From contig NZ_JADRCR010000007.1 in assembly GCF_016649425.1 (NCBI RefSeq), positions 62,001-126,000 on the forward strand: DNA of 64,000 bases. Reading direction: 5' to 3'. The position numbers and the translations under genes were made by a program. Shown here piece after piece: positions 1-10,732 of this stretch. How positions within the stretch are numbered: the stretch's first letter is position 1; each line of letters opens with the position of its first letter. The DNA is from Limnobaculum allomyrinae. GTDB taxonomy: Bacteria > Pseudomonadota > Gammaproteobacteria > Enterobacterales > Enterobacteriaceae. The notes beneath the pieces were generated by a model that worked only from the letters and a program-made list of their open reading frames with translations, was not told where the DNA came from and searched no databases.

Positions 1-638
1 GCAGCATATTTGGTTAATTCAGCACTACGGATATCCATAATCACCATTCTGTCATGGTTACGATTAAATGGACCATATAACTCACGCATCAAATCCAACA
101 CCTGATTATTATCAGTTCCGATAATAATACGCTCCGGTTTCATACAGTCAGATACTGCAGCCCCTTCTTTAAGAAACTCCGGATTTGAAACCACATCAAA
201 CGGTAAATTAGCCTGACGGCGAGCAAGTGTTTCCATAACCACCGATTTAACTTTATCGGCGGTACCCACTGGCACCGTTGATTTATCAATAATCACTTTA
301 TAGCTAGTCATATGCTCAGCAATAGTACGAGCCACTGCCGTAACATACTTCAAATCAGCAGAACCATCTTCATCCGGCGGTGTGCCAACAGCGATAAACT
401 GAATTTCGCCATGAGCCACACCCGCTTCAGCATCGGTGGTAAAAGTTAATCGTCCTGCTTCATAATTCTCTTTCACCAATGGTGCTAATCCGGGTTCAAA
501 GATAGGAATAACACCTTTCTTAAGATTGGTTACTTTCGCTTCGTCAACATCGATACACATAACATCATGACCGACTTCTGCCAGTACGGCAGCCTGTACT
601 AATCCTACATAACCAATACCAAAAACTGTGACTTTCAT
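1..638 (-). CDS. ugd: UDP-glucose 6-dehydrogenase, N-terminal part
   Basis: Oxidises UDP-glucose to UDP-glucuronate with NAD, a cytoplasmic step that supplies precursors for capsule, exopolysaccharide or lipid A modification. The gene runs off the left edge, so only about 212 residues are visible. They show the Rossmann motif GIGYVGL near residue 7, the STVPVG segment near 120 and NPEFLKEG near 152; the catalytic cysteine domain lies outside the window. The start ATG at 638 opens with MKVTVFG. The sequence is the Pseudomonas/Serratia-type form and not the E. coli Ugd, which begins differently. galU, which makes the substrate UDP-glucose, is immediately upstream on the same strand with a 23-base gap, so the pair probably forms an operon. 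Confidence 0.93.
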   Translation of the reverse strand, partial: MKVTVFGIGYVGLVQAAVLAEVGHDVMCIDVDEAKVTNLKKGVIPIFEPGLAPLVKENYEAGRLTFTTDAEAGVAHGEIQFIAVGTPPDEDGSADLKYVTAVARTIAEHMTSYKVIIDKSTVPVGTADKVKSVVMETLARRQANLPFDVVSNPEFLKEGAAVSDCMKPERIIIGTDNNQVLDLMRELYGPFNRNHDRMVIMDIRSAELTKYA

Positions 639-661
639 CTTTTATTGTCCAAATATAATTA

Positions 662-1579
662 TTAGCTTTTACCTGTACCCTGAAGTTGTCTTAGCCATGA
701 GCCAAACTCAGCACCCAGCCCTGCATGACGTAAACCATATTCAACAAATGCCTGCATATATCCCATTTTGTTACCGCAATCATGGCTGCGGCCTCGAATA
801 TGATAAGCATCAACAGGTTCTGACTCCATCAGCATTGCAATAGCATCCGTTAACTGGATCTCATCACCAGCTCCTGGTGGAATGCGGGATAGTAATGGCC
901 AAATATCAGCGCTTAATACATAACGCCCAACAATAGACAGGTTGGAAGGTGCCTCAGCAACACTTGGTTTTTCTACTACTTTAGCGATAGGTGCACTCTC
1001 ACCTGCAGATAATCCATAACCATTACAGTCAACTATACCATAATCACTGACTTCATTAATTGGTACGGGTTCAACCATAATCTGGCTATGCCCCGTTGTC
1101 TCGTAACGATTTAGCATCTCACTGAGATTATCTTTCTTAAGGTTTGATTCATACTCATCAATAATGACGTCTGGCAATACTACTGCGAAAGGCTCATCAC
1201 CGACTAAAGGGTGCGCGCACATAATGGCATGCCCTAATCCTTTAGCCAGCCCCTGACGAACGTGCATTATCGTCACGTTGCTGGGACATATAGATTGAAC
1301 CTCATTCAGTAGTTGGCGTTTAACCCTGCGCTCTAAAATAGCTTCAAGCTCGAAGCTGGTATCAAAATGGTTTTCTATGGAATTTTTAGATGAGTGGGTA
1401 ACCAGCACAATATGATGAATACCTGCAGCAATACATTCATTAACCACGTATTGGATTAAAGGTTTATCTACCAGTGGTAACATCTCTTTAGGAATTGCTT
1501 TGGTTGCAGGCAACATGCGGGTGCCCAGTCCGGCAACAGGAATAATTGCTTTTCTGACTTTAGGCTGTATTACTGACAT
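662..1579 (-). CDS. galU: UTP-glucose-1-phosphate uridylyltransferase
   Basis: Makes UDP-glucose from UTP and glucose-1-phosphate for LPS core, trehalose and exopolysaccharide synthesis in the cytoplasm. The protein has the nucleotidyltransferase signature [19 protein letters not shown] near the N-terminus and is close to E. coli GalU over its length (305 residues here, about 302 there). I chose the ATG at 1579 (protein begins [11 protein letters not shown]), which matches the E. coli start and has a GAGAAC ribosome site upstream. A GTG at 1594 would add five residues (MRTLF) but has no better ribosome site. It lies upstream of ugd on the same strand, the enzyme that uses its product. In E. 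coli the same gene sits next to rssB, as here. Confidence 0.95.
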   Translation of the reverse strand: MSVIQPKVRKAIIPVAGLGTRMLPATKAIPKEMLPLVDKPLIQYVVNECIAAGIHHIVLVTHSSKNSIENHFDTSFELEAILERRVKRQLLNEVQSICPSNVTIMHVRQGLAKGLGHAIMCAHPLVGDEPFAVVLPDVIIDEYESNLKKDNLSEMLNRYETTGHSQIMVEPVPINEVSDYGIVDCNGYGLSAGESAPIAKVVEKPSVAEAPSNLSIVGRYVLSADIWPLLSRIPPGAGDEIQLTDAIAMLMESEPVDAYHIRGRSHDCGNKMGYMQAFVEYGLRHAGLGAEFGSWLRQLQGTGKS

Positions 1580-1815
1580 AAATAATGTTCTCACTATTCA
1601 AAGAATATCGTTTTATTAATACGATATTCAGTTAGTTAATATAAAATTCATCATTGTTCATTAAATAGAATAGATTAAACTTTAAACATGCCATAAATCT
1701 GACATGTTTTCGGCATACTATTCTGAACAAATTATGACGAGAGTATATCAGCTAAGAGACCATTCTCCGATATCATTCACAGGCCAATCAGATAACAAAA
1801 TGCTAATTCACAGGC

Positions 1816-2826
1816 CTAAAGCGTTGCACTTAGTTGCAAACGCCCACCCTTTCCTTTGACATGACAAACCCAGCGATCCGCAACCAGACTGGTCTGGCTG
1901 GGATAGAGAGTCTGTAAGGTTCCCATTGGAACACTATCATCCAATTCATATTTACGGCCGTTAGCTTCAATATTGACATGCAACCCAGCGGACACGATTA
2001 ATAGTTTTTGTTTTGGTGCATGATAGTAGCCAGCAAGAAAAGGAAATTGTCCTTCCAGATAAGACTGATGTAACAACTGATTAATACGATTTAAGATAGT
2101 CGACATTTGCGGTAATGCTTCATTTTGCTCAGCTAAATGTTCCTGTAATAGATTATTAAACAGAGCTCTAAGCATTAATGCTGCCAATACACCTTTATTT
2201 TCTGCTCGCGAAATATCAAGACAATAAAAAGCAAAATCATGTTCGGATAACGCGGCAATATCAAACACAATTCCTGGTTTCTCCGCTAATGTCAGTTGGC
2301 GATAATTAATTTTGCAGCCAGCAATAGTTTGCTGTGCCGGAGGCTGGAGTTGTTTAAGCAACTGCACTGCTTCCTGCGGTTTTTCGCTAAGGTCGGTCCA
2401 GTCGGCAAGCATGGTTAATTCTTCGCTAGCTGGAGAGGAGAATAAGTAGGGGTAAAAACTGGATAATAACGCATCACGCAAGTGATTCAAGTCAGTAATA
2501 GGTTTAAGTAAAACGTCTTGAACCCCGAGACGTAGCATCTTATCAACGTCAGTAATTTTTTCTGTTGCTGAAATAACAATAACCGGGATCTGGCAGCCCT
2601 GATGGCGTAAACGATCGACCAGCGTTATGCCGTCCATATTTGGCATATTCAAATCGCAAATCATCAATTCAGGCTGAAACTGTGCAACATAGGCTAACGC
2701 CTGTTCGCCATCTTCAGCTTCGCCAATTATTGCACCTAATGAGGTTAGATATCCCGCCAGCATTGAGCGAAATACCGCATCATCTTCAACAAGGAGTATA
2801 TGTTTATTGGCTAAAGGGGGTGTCAT
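1816..2826 (-). CDS. rssB: Response-regulator adaptor RssB (RpoS turnover factor)
   Basis: Adaptor that delivers the stationary-phase sigma factor RpoS to the ClpXP protease. An N-terminal receiver domain (about residues 8-125) carries the phosphoacceptor Asp58 in the motif LMICDLNMP, and a C-terminal PP2C-like domain without phosphatase function follows. It is 336 residues when started at the ATG at 2826 (MTPPLANKHILLVEDD), which aligns with E. coli RssB and has GGAAG six bases upstream. A longer in-frame start at 2925 adds 33 residues with no counterpart and looks spurious. The order galU-rssB-ychJ-purU is the enterobacterial one. The 220-base gap between it and galU has no gene that I can see. 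Confidence 0.93.
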   Translation of the reverse strand: MTPPLANKHILLVEDDAVFRSMLAGYLTSLGAIIGEAEDGEQALAYVAQFQPELMICDLNMPNMDGITLVDRLRHQGCQIPVIVISATEKITDVDKMLRLGVQDVLLKPITDLNHLRDALLSSFYPYLFSSPASEELTMLADWTDLSEKPQEAVQLLKQLQPPAQQTIAGCKINYRQLTLAEKPGIVFDIAALSEHDFAFYCLDISRAENKGVLAALMLRALFNNLLQEHLAEQNEALPQMSTILNRINQLLHQSYLEGQFPFLAGYYHAPKQKLLIVSAGLHVNIEANGRKYELDDSVPMGTLQTLYPSQTSLVADRWVCHVKGKGGRLQLSATL

Positions 2827-2968
2827 TGTAAACTTCCATGCTTTCTGTTTATTATATTTTGGTTCAAATTTGGCACTTGTGCCTGTAAAAGTATGATTTA
2901 TTCTTGTCAAATTATCTTGCCGCAACGCTAACTACCTAAAATGCGTTATCAGTATATCGGAGATTATA

Positions 2969-3427
2969 TTGTTCAAACTATGTCCATGCGGTAGCTTAAA
3001 GGAGTTTTCCGTATGCTGCCACCCATTGATTTCTGGTCAAACCATTGCTTCAACAGCGCTTGAGTTAATGAAGTCACGTTATAGTGCTTATGTCAGCCAT
3101 GATGTCGAATATTTGGTTGCAACATGGCATCCTGATTTTCGCTCACCTGATTTAGCTGAATCTATCGCTCACAGTTTTGAACATACCCAGTGGCTTGAAT
3201 TAAATATTGTTACAACCTCAGATCATGGTAATGAAAGCTATGTTGAGTTTGTTGCAAAATACCTTGATAGTCAGACACAGCAAGAACATGCACTCCACGA
3301 ACGTTCTCATTTTATCAAACTGCATGGAAGCTGGTATTATACTTCAGGCATTAAACCTCAGGTTGGTCGTAATGAGCTATGCCCCTGTGGTTCAATGAAA
3401 AAATACAAAAAATGTTGTGGTAAATAA
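2969..3427 (+). CDS. ychJ: YchJ family SEC-C motif protein (UPF0225)
   Basis: A conserved protein of unknown function with a zinc-binding SEC-C cysteine motif at each end: LCPCGS with CCH near the N-terminus and ELCPCGSMKKYKKCC at the C-terminus. A central NTF2-like segment lies between them. The 152-residue length equals E. coli YchJ, and the sequence aligns throughout. The start appears to be TTG at 2969, since GGAGA lies six bases upstream and the E. coli protein begins at the same place; no ATG is available. The gene is divergent from rssB and followed by purU, as in E. coli. Confidence 0.88.
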   Translation: MFKLCPCGSLKEFSVCCHPLISGQTIASTALELMKSRYSAYVSHDVEYLVATWHPDFRSPDLAESIAHSFEHTQWLELNIVTTSDHGNESYVEFVAKYLDSQTQQEHALHERSHFIKLHGSWYYTSGIKPQVGRNELCPCGSMKKYKKCCGK

Positions 3428-3512
3428 CAGAATAAAATTACCCGTTATGTTTAATAACGACTCATTCCATAACAATAAGCAATAGCAAACACATCAAAAG
3501 GTTAAGTGCGCC

Positions 3513-4346
3513 ATGCAAAAAAAAATACTCCGTACGATTTGTCCTGATGCTAAAGGCCTGATCGCAAAAATAACTAACATCTGTTACAAGCACCAACTGA
3601 ATATTGTCCAAAATAATGAGTTTGTAGACCACCGTACCGGACGTTTTTTTATGCGTACCGAACTGGAAGGGTTCTTCAATGATGAAACTTTGCTGGCCGA
3701 TCTGGATGATGCATTACCGGAAGGTTCTGTCCGTGAATTGAATGAAGCCGGAAGACAAAAGATAGTCATTCTGGTCACTAAAGAAGCACATTGTCTGGGC
3801 GATCTGTTAATGAAAAGCGTGTACGGTGGACTCGATGTAGAGATTGCAGCCGTTATTGGTAATCACGATACCTTACGTACACTGGTTGAGCGTTTTGATA
3901 TCCCCTTCCATTTACTCAGCCATGAAGGGTTAACCCGCGAAGACCATGATAAACAAGTGGTTGAGTTAATTGACAGCATTAATCCGGATTATGTCGTTCT
4001 GGCTAAATATATGCGAATTCTGACGCCTGATTTTGTTCGTCATTATCCAAACCGGATTATTAATATCCATCACTCATTCCTGCCTGCCTTTATTGGTGCT
4101 CGTCCTTATCATCAGGCTTATGAACGTGGAGTTAAAATCATCGGCGCTACTGCTCACTTCGTTAATGACAATTTAGATGAAGGCCCAATCATCATGCAGG
4201 ATGTTATTCACGTTGATCACACCTACAGTGCTGAAGATATGATGCGTGCCGGACGAGACGTTGAAAAAAATGTACTAAGCCACGGGTTATATCGGGTTCT
4301 GGGACAACGAGTTTTCGTTTACGGAAATAGAACGGTAATTCTTTAA
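3513..4346 (+). CDS. purU: Formyltetrahydrofolate deformylase
   Basis: Hydrolyses 10-formyl-tetrahydrofolate to formate and tetrahydrofolate, which feeds formate to PurT and balances one-carbon pools. An N-terminal ACT regulatory domain covers about the first 80 residues. A formyltransferase fold follows, with HHSFLPAF and DEGPIIMQD, the regions holding the family's catalytic His and Asp. The 277 residues are almost identical to the E. coli enzyme apart from the first few. AAGG lies upstream of the ATG. It sits between ychJ and the tRNA-Tyr gene, as in E. coli. Confidence 0.96.
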   Translation: MQKKILRTICPDAKGLIAKITNICYKHQLNIVQNNEFVDHRTGRFFMRTELEGFFNDETLLADLDDALPEGSVRELNEAGRQKIVILVTKEAHCLGDLLMKSVYGGLDVEIAAVIGNHDTLRTLVERFDIPFHLLSHEGLTREDHDKQVVELIDSINPDYVVLAKYMRILTPDFVRHYPNRIINIHHSFLPAFIGARPYHQAYERGVKIIGATAHFVNDNLDEGPIIMQDVIHVDHTYSAEDMMRAGRDVEKNVLSHGLYRVLGQRVFVYGNRTVIL

Positions 4347-4353
4347 GTGCTTT

Positions 4354-4393
4354 TTAATGAACAAGCGGTGTTAATACATCGTTTGTTCATTAA
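4354..4393. repeat. Inverted repeat downstream of purU
   Basis: Two perfect 11-base arms, TTAATGAACAA and TTGTTCATTAA, flank an 18-base spacer just after the purU stop codon. A short T-run precedes the first arm but none follows the second. It is therefore not a textbook terminator and could be a weak or bidirectional one, or an mRNA-stabilising hairpin. Confidence 0.5.
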
Positions 4394-4457
4394 GTTCGAA
4401 TAATCAGCATCCCATGCTGGAAAAAACAACAAACAATCATTATTTCCACATCAATAC

Positions 4458-4485
4458 TTTACACCGCTGATGCTTCTGCTATGAT
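4458..4485 (+). promoter_or_regulatory. Stable-RNA promoter of the tRNA-Tyr gene
   Basis: TTTACA (4458-4463) and TATGAT (4480-4485) are separated by 16 bases and followed directly by a GC-rich discriminator, GCGCGTCC. From memory this is nearly the E. coli tyrT promoter, a classic stringently controlled promoter that is repressed by ppGpp and DksA. Position, spacing and discriminator all support it as the promoter for the tRNA starting at 4528. Confidence 0.82.
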
Positions 4486-4527
4486 GCGCGTCCTTGTCAT
4501 TCATGACAGAGCAAATATATATCCTAT

Positions 4528-4612
<85 letters not shown>

Positions 4613-4712
4613 TTATCTCCCCTTCTTTTTAACAATAATTTTCACCACCACCTTGAAGCTCTGGTCTAAATAGGCTATACAAGCCCCTTATTTTGATTTA
4701 TCAGGGTGTCTC

Positions 4713-5285
4713 ATGCGTAAGAATATATGTGTTTATTGTGGTGCCAGCACCGGAAATAATCCTGCCTATGCCGAAGCGGCTGAACAGTTGGGGATAGCGA
4801 TCGCTGAGCAAGGTCGTCGGCTGATATATGGCGGCGGCAATAAAGGATTAATGGGCATTCTGGCGAATGCAGTATTAGATGCAGGTGGTCAGGTTACCGG
4901 TGTTATTCCTGAACGCTTAGTTGAGGCTGAAACGGCCCATCATGGTATTACCGACCTGGAAGTTGTTCCTGACATGCATATTCGTAAGGCGCGCATGAGT
5001 GAGTTGGCTGATGGCTTTATTGCATTACCTGGCGGTATCGGCACGCTCGAAGAACTGTTCGAAGTATGGACCTGGAGCCAGATTGGATACCATACCAACC
5101 CGGTTGGTCTGCTAAACATTCAAAATTTCTATTCTCCAATGAGCCAATTCCTACAACATGTAGCTGATGAGGGTTTTGTTCGCCAAAGTTACCTGAACAC
5201 CTTATTAATCAGCGATTCGGCTCATGACTTGCTCAACCAGTTTGACCAATACCAGCCACATAATCTTAATCGCTGGGCTAAATAA
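4713..5285 (+). CDS. LOG family (TIGR00730) nucleotide 5'-monophosphate phosphoribohydrolase
   Basis: A 190-residue Rossmann-fold protein of the LOG family, whose members release the base from cytokinin or purine nucleoside monophosphates. Family signatures are clear: YGGGNKGLMG near residue 40 and PGGIGTLEEL near residue 110, which hold the phosphate-binding and catalytic residues. The N-terminus (MRKNICVYCGAS) is typical of the short 'LOG-like' branch and not of E. coli PpnN, which is much longer. Whether the substrate is a cytokinin-type nucleotide or ordinary purine nucleotides cannot be told from sequence. It stands alone between the tRNA gene and xthA. Confidence 0.85.
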   Translation: MRKNICVYCGASTGNNPAYAEAAEQLGIAIAEQGRRLIYGGGNKGLMGILANAVLDAGGQVTGVIPERLVEAETAHHGITDLEVVPDMHIRKARMSELADGFIALPGGIGTLEELFEVWTWSQIGYHTNPVGLLNIQNFYSPMSQFLQHVADEGFVRQSYLNTLLISDSAHDLLNQFDQYQPHNLNRWAK

Positions 5286-5296
5286 TATACCAATCG

Positions 5297-5327
5297 TATC
5301 CGACCATTCTGTTTGAATGGTCGGATA
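5297..5327 (+). terminator. Perfect 13-bp hairpin after the LOG gene
   Basis: TATCCGACCATTC, loop TGTTT and GAATGGTCGGATA form a perfect stem 12 bases after the stop codon. The U-run after it is poor (ACAATTATT), so it may be a weak terminator or a 3'-end stabiliser. Confidence 0.55.
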
Positions 5328-5391
5328 ACAATTATTCTCAATTTCTGTTACTATTTATCCCTATTTTTTGGCAGATAAAAGATACTTAATC

Positions 5392-6198
5392 ATGAAGTTT
5401 ATATCATTTAATATCAATGGACTAAGAGCCCGACCTCATCAGCTTGCAGCAATTATTGACCAACATCAGCCTGATGTTATTGGACTGCAGGAAACAAAAG
5501 TTCATGATGATATGTTTCCCCTTGAAGAAGTCAGCCAGTATGGCTATCACGTCTTTTATCATGGTCAAAAAGGACATTATGGCGTAGCACTGCTAACTAA
5601 AGCACAGCCCGTTGCTGTCAGGAAGGGTTTTCCCACTGATGATGACGATGCCCAACGTCGTATTATCATGGCGGATATAGAAACACCTGCGGGTTTATTA
5701 ACGGTAATCAATGGCTATTTCCCTCAGGGAGAAAGCCGGGATCACGCAATTAAATTTCCGGCCAAGCAAAAATTCTATGCAGACTTGCAATCCTATCTGG
5801 AACAACATCTTAACCCGGCTAATCCTGTTGTAATTATGGGTGATATGAATATCAGTACTACCGATCTGGATATTGGTATCGGGGAGGAAAACCGTAAACG
5901 TTGGCTGCGTACAGGAAAATGTTCTTTCTTACCTGAAGAACGTGAATGGATGGGGAAACTACTCAATTGGGGATTAGTTGATACTTTCCGTCAGGCTAAT
6001 CAGGAAACCAACGATCGCTATTCATGGTTTGATTACCGCTCCAGTGGTTTTGATGATAATCGCGGTTTACGTATTGATTTGATACTAGCCAGTCAGTCTT
6101 TGGCTCCTCATTGCGTCTCTACCGGTATTGATTATGATATCCGAGCCATGGAGAAGCCGTCTGATCATGCGCCTATTTGGGCTAATTTTAAGCTCTGA
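5392..6198 (+). CDS. xthA: Exodeoxyribonuclease III
   Basis: Exonuclease III, the main AP endonuclease and 3'-phosphatase of base excision repair. It is a 268-residue EEP-superfamily protein beginning [15 protein letters not shown], with the QETK metal-site motif, GDMNIS and the C-terminal SDHAP motif carrying the catalytic His. I chose the ATG at 5392 because it matches the E. coli start; an in-frame TTG at 5368 adds eight residues. nudG follows 60 bases later on the same strand, so two genes that guard against DNA or nucleotide damage lie together. Confidence 0.96.
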   Translation: MKFISFNINGLRARPHQLAAIIDQHQPDVIGLQETKVHDDMFPLEEVSQYGYHVFYHGQKGHYGVALLTKAQPVAVRKGFPTDDDDAQRRIIMADIETPAGLLTVINGYFPQGESRDHAIKFPAKQKFYADLQSYLEQHLNPANPVVIMGDMNISTTDLDIGIGEENRKRWLRTGKCSFLPEEREWMGKLLNWGLVDTFRQANQETNDRYSWFDYRSSGFDDNRGLRIDLILASQSLAPHCVSTGIDYDIRAMEKPSDHAPIWANFKL

Positions 6199-6210
6199 TA
6201 ATGATTTCAA

Positions 6211-6237
6211 CCAGACCGGTGGTTTTAATCGGTCTGG
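6211..6237 (+). terminator. Hairpin between xthA and nudG
   Basis: CCAGACCG and CGGTCTGG flank an 11-base T-rich loop just after xthA. No U-run follows on the plus strand, so termination efficiency is doubtful; it may only shape the mRNA between the two genes. Confidence 0.4.
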
Positions 6238-6258
6238 CTCTCTCACAAATACATCAAT

Positions 6259-6648
6259 ATGAAAATAGTTAATGTCGTCGCCGCTATTATGCAGCAACAA
6301 GAACGTATTTTGATTGCTCAACGAGATAGTCAAAGCGACCTTGCTGGCTACTGGGAGTTCCCTGGTGGGAAAATAGAAAACGGCGAAACACCAGCACAAG
6401 CATTAATCCGTGAGTTGGAAGAAGAGTTCAATATTCATCATATTCAGGTTACTGATTATATTGCTACCAGTACCATTCAACAGCCTGAACGCATTATTCA
6501 ATTACAGGCATGGAAAGTGGTGGCCTGGCAAGGAGATATACAGTTACGTTGCCACACCAATTTTTGCTGGGTCACACCGGATGAAGCATTAGGCTATCAA
6601 TTGGCTCCTGCTGATATTCCCCTGCTTTTAGCTTATCAACGTATATAA
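6259..6648 (+). CDS. nudG: Nudix hydrolase, CTP pyrophosphohydrolase type
   Basis: A small Nudix enzyme (129 residues) of the MutT/NudG type that hydrolyses oxidised or modified pyrimidine nucleoside triphosphates in the cytoplasm. The Nudix box runs from about residue 37 (GGKIENGE, then REL and EEE). The usual Gly near its end is Asn here (EEFNI). The C-terminal LAPADIPLL is shared with E. coli NudG. Neighbours (xthA upstream, topB convergent) match the E. coli nudG region. MutT itself is a paralogue with the same fold, but it normally sits beside secA. Confidence 0.84.
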   Translation: MKIVNVVAAIMQQQERILIAQRDSQSDLAGYWEFPGGKIENGETPAQALIRELEEEFNIHHIQVTDYIATSTIQQPERIIQLQAWKVVAWQGDIQLRCHTNFCWVTPDEALGYQLAPADIPLLLAYQRI

Positions 6649-6663
6649 CACCGGAAGTACTGG

Positions 6664-8595
6664 TTACTCTTCACTCTTCTTCTTGCTGGATTTAGCCCGT
6701 TTTTTCTTTGGTTTTGATTCTTCAAGTTCCGTTGCCTGCTGTATATTTTTAAATACCTGAGGCATACGGTTACGCTTTGCCTGAGCAATTAAATCTTGCA
6801 GGGTTACTACCATTGGTTGCATAAAATCCTGATAGCGACACTGTTTTTCACTAATTTGAGTTAACGTAGATTCCCAATGGGCAGTCATATCAGGATGAGC
6901 TGCAATTTCAGGTAAACAATGGATCAACGCTCTACCCGCTTCCGTTGAGGTAATCGTCCGGCCTTTCTTCTGTAAAAAACGACGCTTAAACAACAACTCA
7001 ATAATACCTGCTCGGGTCGCTTCTGTACCTAATCCGTCCGTCGCCCGTAATATTTTCTTTAACTCTTTATCCTGAACAAAGCGGGCAATACCGGTCATCG
7101 CTGACAACAGAGACGCATCCGTAAATGGGCGTGGAGGTTGAGTCTGCTTCGCTACCACTTCCCCTTGTTCGCACAACAATTCATCGCCTTTATTTACTAC
7201 TGGCAATGGTGTTCCCTCATTCTCTTCATCACGCTCTTTACTGCCCAGCAGCATACGCCAACCAGCTTCGGCCAGAAAACGGGCTTTAGCAATAAATTTA
7301 CCACCGGCAATATCCAGTTCAATAACACATTTCCGATAAACCGCATCCGGACAAAACTGCATCAGATACTGGAGCGAAACCAGCTGATATATTTTCTGTT
7401 CATCTGCAGATAAAGAGACCGACGAACTACGTGCCGTAGGGATAATAGCGTGGTGAGCATCAACTTTTTTATCATCCCAACAACGATTACGTTTCTCACT
7501 ATCAACAACGGGTAATGGGAATATATCTGGCTGATGAGTTTCAATAGCGGCTATCACCGCATGACGATCGGCAAAGTGCTCTTCCGGTAAATAGCGACTA
7601 TCAGAACGAGGATAGGTAATTAACTTATGGGTTTCATAGAGCCGTTGGCAGAGATCCAATACTTGCTGTGCGCTAAAACCAAAACGTTTCGCAGCCTCAA
7701 TCTGCAATGCTGAAAGAGAGAAAGGCAACGGAGCCACATCATTCTCTCGCTTATCGTTATATTCTGTGACAAATGCTGGCTGACCGGTGATACGCTTAAC
7801 CACATGCTCCGCTAAATTGCGGTTAAGTAATCGCCCCTCTTCATCCAGAAAAGACTCACAGGAGTCACTGGGCTGCCAGATAGCGGTAAAACGCTCTTCT
7901 GCTGGCGTAACAATATGTGCTTTTACTTCAAAAAAATCCTTCGGTACAAAATTCTCAATCTCTTCATCCCGACGAACCACCAGGCCTAGCACCGGTGTTT
8001 GTACTCTGCCAACAGATAATACCCCGTTATATCCGGCATTACGGCCCAGCAACGTATAAGCTCGGGTCATATTAATACCGTACAACCAATCAGCCCGGGC
8101 ACGCGCTAATGCTGAAACACAAAGTGGGATAAATTCCCGATTATCTCTTAACTTATCAATAGCACGAGTTACAGCCTGTGGATTAAGATCATTAATCAGG
8201 CAGCGACGCACCTGCTGACGTTTATCTGCATCAAGTTCGAGGTAATCCAATACCTCATCAACCAACAGTTGCCCTTCCCTATCCGGGTCTCCTGCGTGTA
8301 CCACTTCATTAGCTTCAGCAAGCAGTCGTTTAATCACATTCAGCTGTTTGGTTACTGAGTCTCTCGGTTTTAGCTGCCACTTTTCAGGAATAATGGGTAA
8401 GTCAGAAAGTGACCAGCGTGCATAACGTGCGTCATATTGATCGGGCTGTGCTTGTTCCAGCAAATGCCCCACACACCAAGTCACCACCTGATCGTTGCCA
8501 CAGACAATAAAGCCATCCTGACGCTTGTGTGGTTTTGGCAGTACATCTGCAATAGCCCGTGCCAGACTCGGTTTTTCGGCAATGAATAAACGCAT
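6664..8595 (-). CDS. topB: DNA topoisomerase III
   Basis: Type IA topoisomerase that decatenates replication and recombination intermediates. The Toprim domain at the N-terminus ([11 protein letters not shown], then DPDREGQ near residue 103) is followed by the catalytic Tyr in ITYPRSDSR. The 643 residues are slightly fewer than in E. coli (653), and the tail is rich in Lys ([12 protein letters not shown]). The ATG overlaps the mnmH stop codon by one base (TGATG), so it is translationally coupled and is the third gene of selD-mnmH-topB. It converges on nudG with a 15-base gap. Confidence 0.96.
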   Translation of the reverse strand: MRLFIAEKPSLARAIADVLPKPHKRQDGFIVCGNDQVVTWCVGHLLEQAQPDQYDARYARWSLSDLPIIPEKWQLKPRDSVTKQLNVIKRLLAEANEVVHAGDPDREGQLLVDEVLDYLELDADKRQQVRRCLINDLNPQAVTRAIDKLRDNREFIPLCVSALARARADWLYGINMTRAYTLLGRNAGYNGVLSVGRVQTPVLGLVVRRDEEIENFVPKDFFEVKAHIVTPAEERFTAIWQPSDSCESFLDEEGRLLNRNLAEHVVKRITGQPAFVTEYNDKRENDVAPLPFSLSALQIEAAKRFGFSAQQVLDLCQRLYETHKLITYPRSDSRYLPEEHFADRHAVIAAIETHQPDIFPLPVVDSEKRNRCWDDKKVDAHHAIIPTARSSSVSLSADEQKIYQLVSLQYLMQFCPDAVYRKCVIELDIAGGKFIAKARFLAEAGWRMLLGSKERDEENEGTPLPVVNKGDELLCEQGEVVAKQTQPPRPFTDASLLSAMTGIARFVQDKELKKILRATDGLGTEATRAGIIELLFKRRFLQKKGRTITSTEAGRALIHCLPEIAAHPDMTAHWESTLTQISEKQCRYQDFMQPMVVTLQDLIAQAKRNRMPQVFKNIQQATELEESKPKKKRAKSSKKKSEE

Positions 8596-9689
8596 CAGTG
8601 ATTATCATTCAATAGAAAATCACGGACAGCGTTATAATCTCCCCGAAAAATAATACGATCGGATTTTTTACTTAATTGATAACTATACATAGGGTCATAA
8701 TACTCAATTAGCAGCGGTACCAGCCAGTTTTCATGTTTATCACTGCCCTGTCCCATCTGTTGATGATGTAATGCACTATCAAGCTCATTCAGCAGTGTTT
8801 GATAACGCTCCATTCCCAGCCGTTTACGAATCGCAAACAGACCGTGATGAAGATAGTGACCAAAGCGTACCCACCCATCATCTTCACCATACTGCTGTTG
8901 AAATCCAGCGCTCATGGTATCGATATATTCTTCCTTTAAACGCAGCAGGCGTAATTCAAAGGGATCTTCAATCACGACTAAATTTGCGGTTTGCATTGAA
9001 TCATAGATCTCCAGCGGCACATGGTTGGAACCAATAGTTTTCCCCTCATCTTCAACCACCCAGCGACAAATACCCTGATGTTGTTGTTTTAGTAACGAGA
9101 CGGCAACACGATTCTCAAAATTTATCTGGGTACTTTGGTTTTCCAACGTTCTTCCAAATGAAGAACCTCGATGTCTGGCTGCACCTTCTAAATCAATGCC
9201 AAAAGGTAACTCTTTCACTAACCGTGTTTTACCACTGCCGGTATTTCCACCAATTACCTTCAGCGGCATGGTAGCAACCTGTTGGTTCACGTTTATCAGA
9301 AAATTACGCATTGCTTTATACCCGCCTTTCACCAGCGGATAATTAATGCCTGTTTCTTTTAACCACTGCTGCGTAATATGAGAACGTAAGCCTCCACGCA
9401 TACAATATAACAATCCCTCGGGATGCTGCTGGCAAAAAGCTCGCCATTGGTCAATTCGCTGTTCCCGAATATCCCCGCTGACTAATTGTTCACCCAATTC
9501 AATCGCGGCTTTTTGCCCATATTGTTTATAACAAATACCAACTGCGTGACGCTCTTCATCCATCATCAGTGGCAAATTGGTGGCACAAGCAAATGCGCCC
9601 TGAATAAACTCGACCGGAGCGCGCACATCAATTAATGGAATGTCATTAAGAAATATTTGCTGATAATCAGCGCGACTATTGGTTGACAT
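8595..9689 (-). CDS. mnmH: tRNA 2-selenouridine synthase
   Basis: Converts 2-thiouridine at the wobble position of tRNA(Lys, Glu, Gln) to 2-selenouridine via a geranylated intermediate, using selenophosphate. An N-terminal rhodanese domain carries the active Cys in YCMRGGLRS, and a second domain has a P-loop, GGNTGSGKT. The 364 residues match the family length (formerly SelU/YbbB). Its start overlaps the selD stop codon by one base (TAATG), and its own stop overlaps the topB start. In E. coli mnmH lies elsewhere (ybbB), so here the selenium donor synthase and its user are directly coupled. Confidence 0.94.
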   Translation of the reverse strand: MSTNSRADYQQIFLNDIPLIDVRAPVEFIQGAFACATNLPLMMDEERHAVGICYKQYGQKAAIELGEQLVSGDIREQRIDQWRAFCQQHPEGLLYCMRGGLRSHITQQWLKETGINYPLVKGGYKAMRNFLINVNQQVATMPLKVIGGNTGSGKTRLVKELPFGIDLEGAARHRGSSFGRTLENQSTQINFENRVAVSLLKQQHQGICRWVVEDEGKTIGSNHVPLEIYDSMQTANLVVIEDPFELRLLRLKEEYIDTMSAGFQQQYGEDDGWVRFGHYLHHGLFAIRKRLGMERYQTLLNELDSALHHQQMGQGSDKHENWLVPLLIEYYDPMYSYQLSKKSDRIIFRGDYNAVRDFLLNDNH

Positions 9690-10732
9690 TAACCAACCTC
9701 AATCAATGCACGACCTTGCTGAGGAGCAAACAACTCGCCAATGGCCGTTAATGTAATATGGTATTGTTCAGCAATTTTCTGCACTTCAGCTTCAGCCTCT
9801 GAGGTAACAGCAATTAACAAGCCGCCAGAAGTTTGTGGATCGCACAGCAAGTTACGCTGTAAATCAGTCAATGATCCAATAAGATGCCCGTAACTATCAA
9901 AGTTACGTTGTGTTCCTCCTGGTACACAGCCTTCGGCAATATACTGCTCTACATCCGGTAATTTTGGCACTGCATCAAACCAGATATTGGCCTGTAGCCC
10001 CGAGCCCTGACATATCTCACTTAAATGACCTAATAGCCCAAAACCGGTGACATCGGTCATCGCCGTTACACCTTCAACTTTAGCAAACTCTGCACCAGGC
10101 TTATTCAACTGACACATAGTTTCCGTTGCTATTCCCTGATGTTGTGGCAGCAATTTGCTTTTCTTCTCTGCGGTAGTCAGTACACCAATACCTAATGGCT
10201 TCGTGAGAAACAGCTTACATCCAGCCTTTGCCGCACTGTTTTTCTTAATTTGTTCAGTACTTACTATACCGGTCACTGCCAGGCCAAAAATCGGTTCAGG
10301 GGCATCAATTGAGTGCCCACCAGCCAGCGCTATACCTGCCTGCTGGCAGACATAGCGACCACCGTCGATCACTTTCTGGGCAATTTCAGGAGCCAGTTTA
10401 TTGATTGGCCAACCAAGAATCGCAATAGCCATTATCGGCTTGCCGCCCATGGCATAAATATCACTAATGGCATTCGTTGCCGCAATTCGGCCAAAATCAA
10501 AAGGATCGTCAACAATGGGCATAAAGAAATCTGTGGTACTGATAATACCAATACCGTTGCCAATATCATAAACCGCTGCATCATCACGGGTTTCATTACC
10601 CACTAACAGATGAGGATCGATAAACTTCTCTTGCTCAGAATGCAGGATCGTTTCCAGTACTTTTGGGGAAATTTTGCAGCCACAACCAGCTCCATGACTG
10701 TACTGAGTTAAACGAACATTTTGCTCTGTCAT
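9689..10732 (-). CDS. selD: Selenophosphate synthetase (selenide, water dikinase)
   Basis: Makes monoselenophosphate from selenide and ATP, the donor for selenocysteine and 2-selenouridine. The 347 residues align closely with E. coli SelD. The active-site segment GAGCGCK has Cys17 and Lys20, so this is the cysteine form without selenocysteine. Family landmarks TDFFMPIVD and [10 protein letters not shown] are present. It is the first gene of selD-mnmH-topB, with one-base overlaps at both joints. About 200 bases of apparently non-coding DNA separate it from ydjA. Confidence 0.97.
   Translation of the reverse strand: MTEQNVRLTQYSHGAGCGCKISPKVLETILHSEQEKFIDPHLLVGNETRDDAAVYDIGNGIGIISTTDFFMPIVDDPFDFGRIAATNAISDIYAMGGKPIMAIAILGWPINKLAPEIAQKVIDGGRYVCQQAGIALAGGHSIDAPEPIFGLAVTGIVSTEQIKKNSAAKAGCKLFLTKPLGIGVLTTAEKKSKLLPQHQGIATETMCQLNKPGAEFAKVEGVTAMTDVTGFGLLGHLSEICQGSGLQANIWFDAVPKLPDVEQYIAEGCVPGGTQRNFDSYGHLIGSLTDLQRNLLCDPQTSGGLLIAVTSEAEAEVQKIAEQYHITLTAIGELFAPQQGRALIEVG

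Noticed and set aside
9689..10732. Selenocysteine-containing SelD
   Set aside because: The active-site codon is an ordinary Cys (GAGCGCK) and no in-frame TGA is present.
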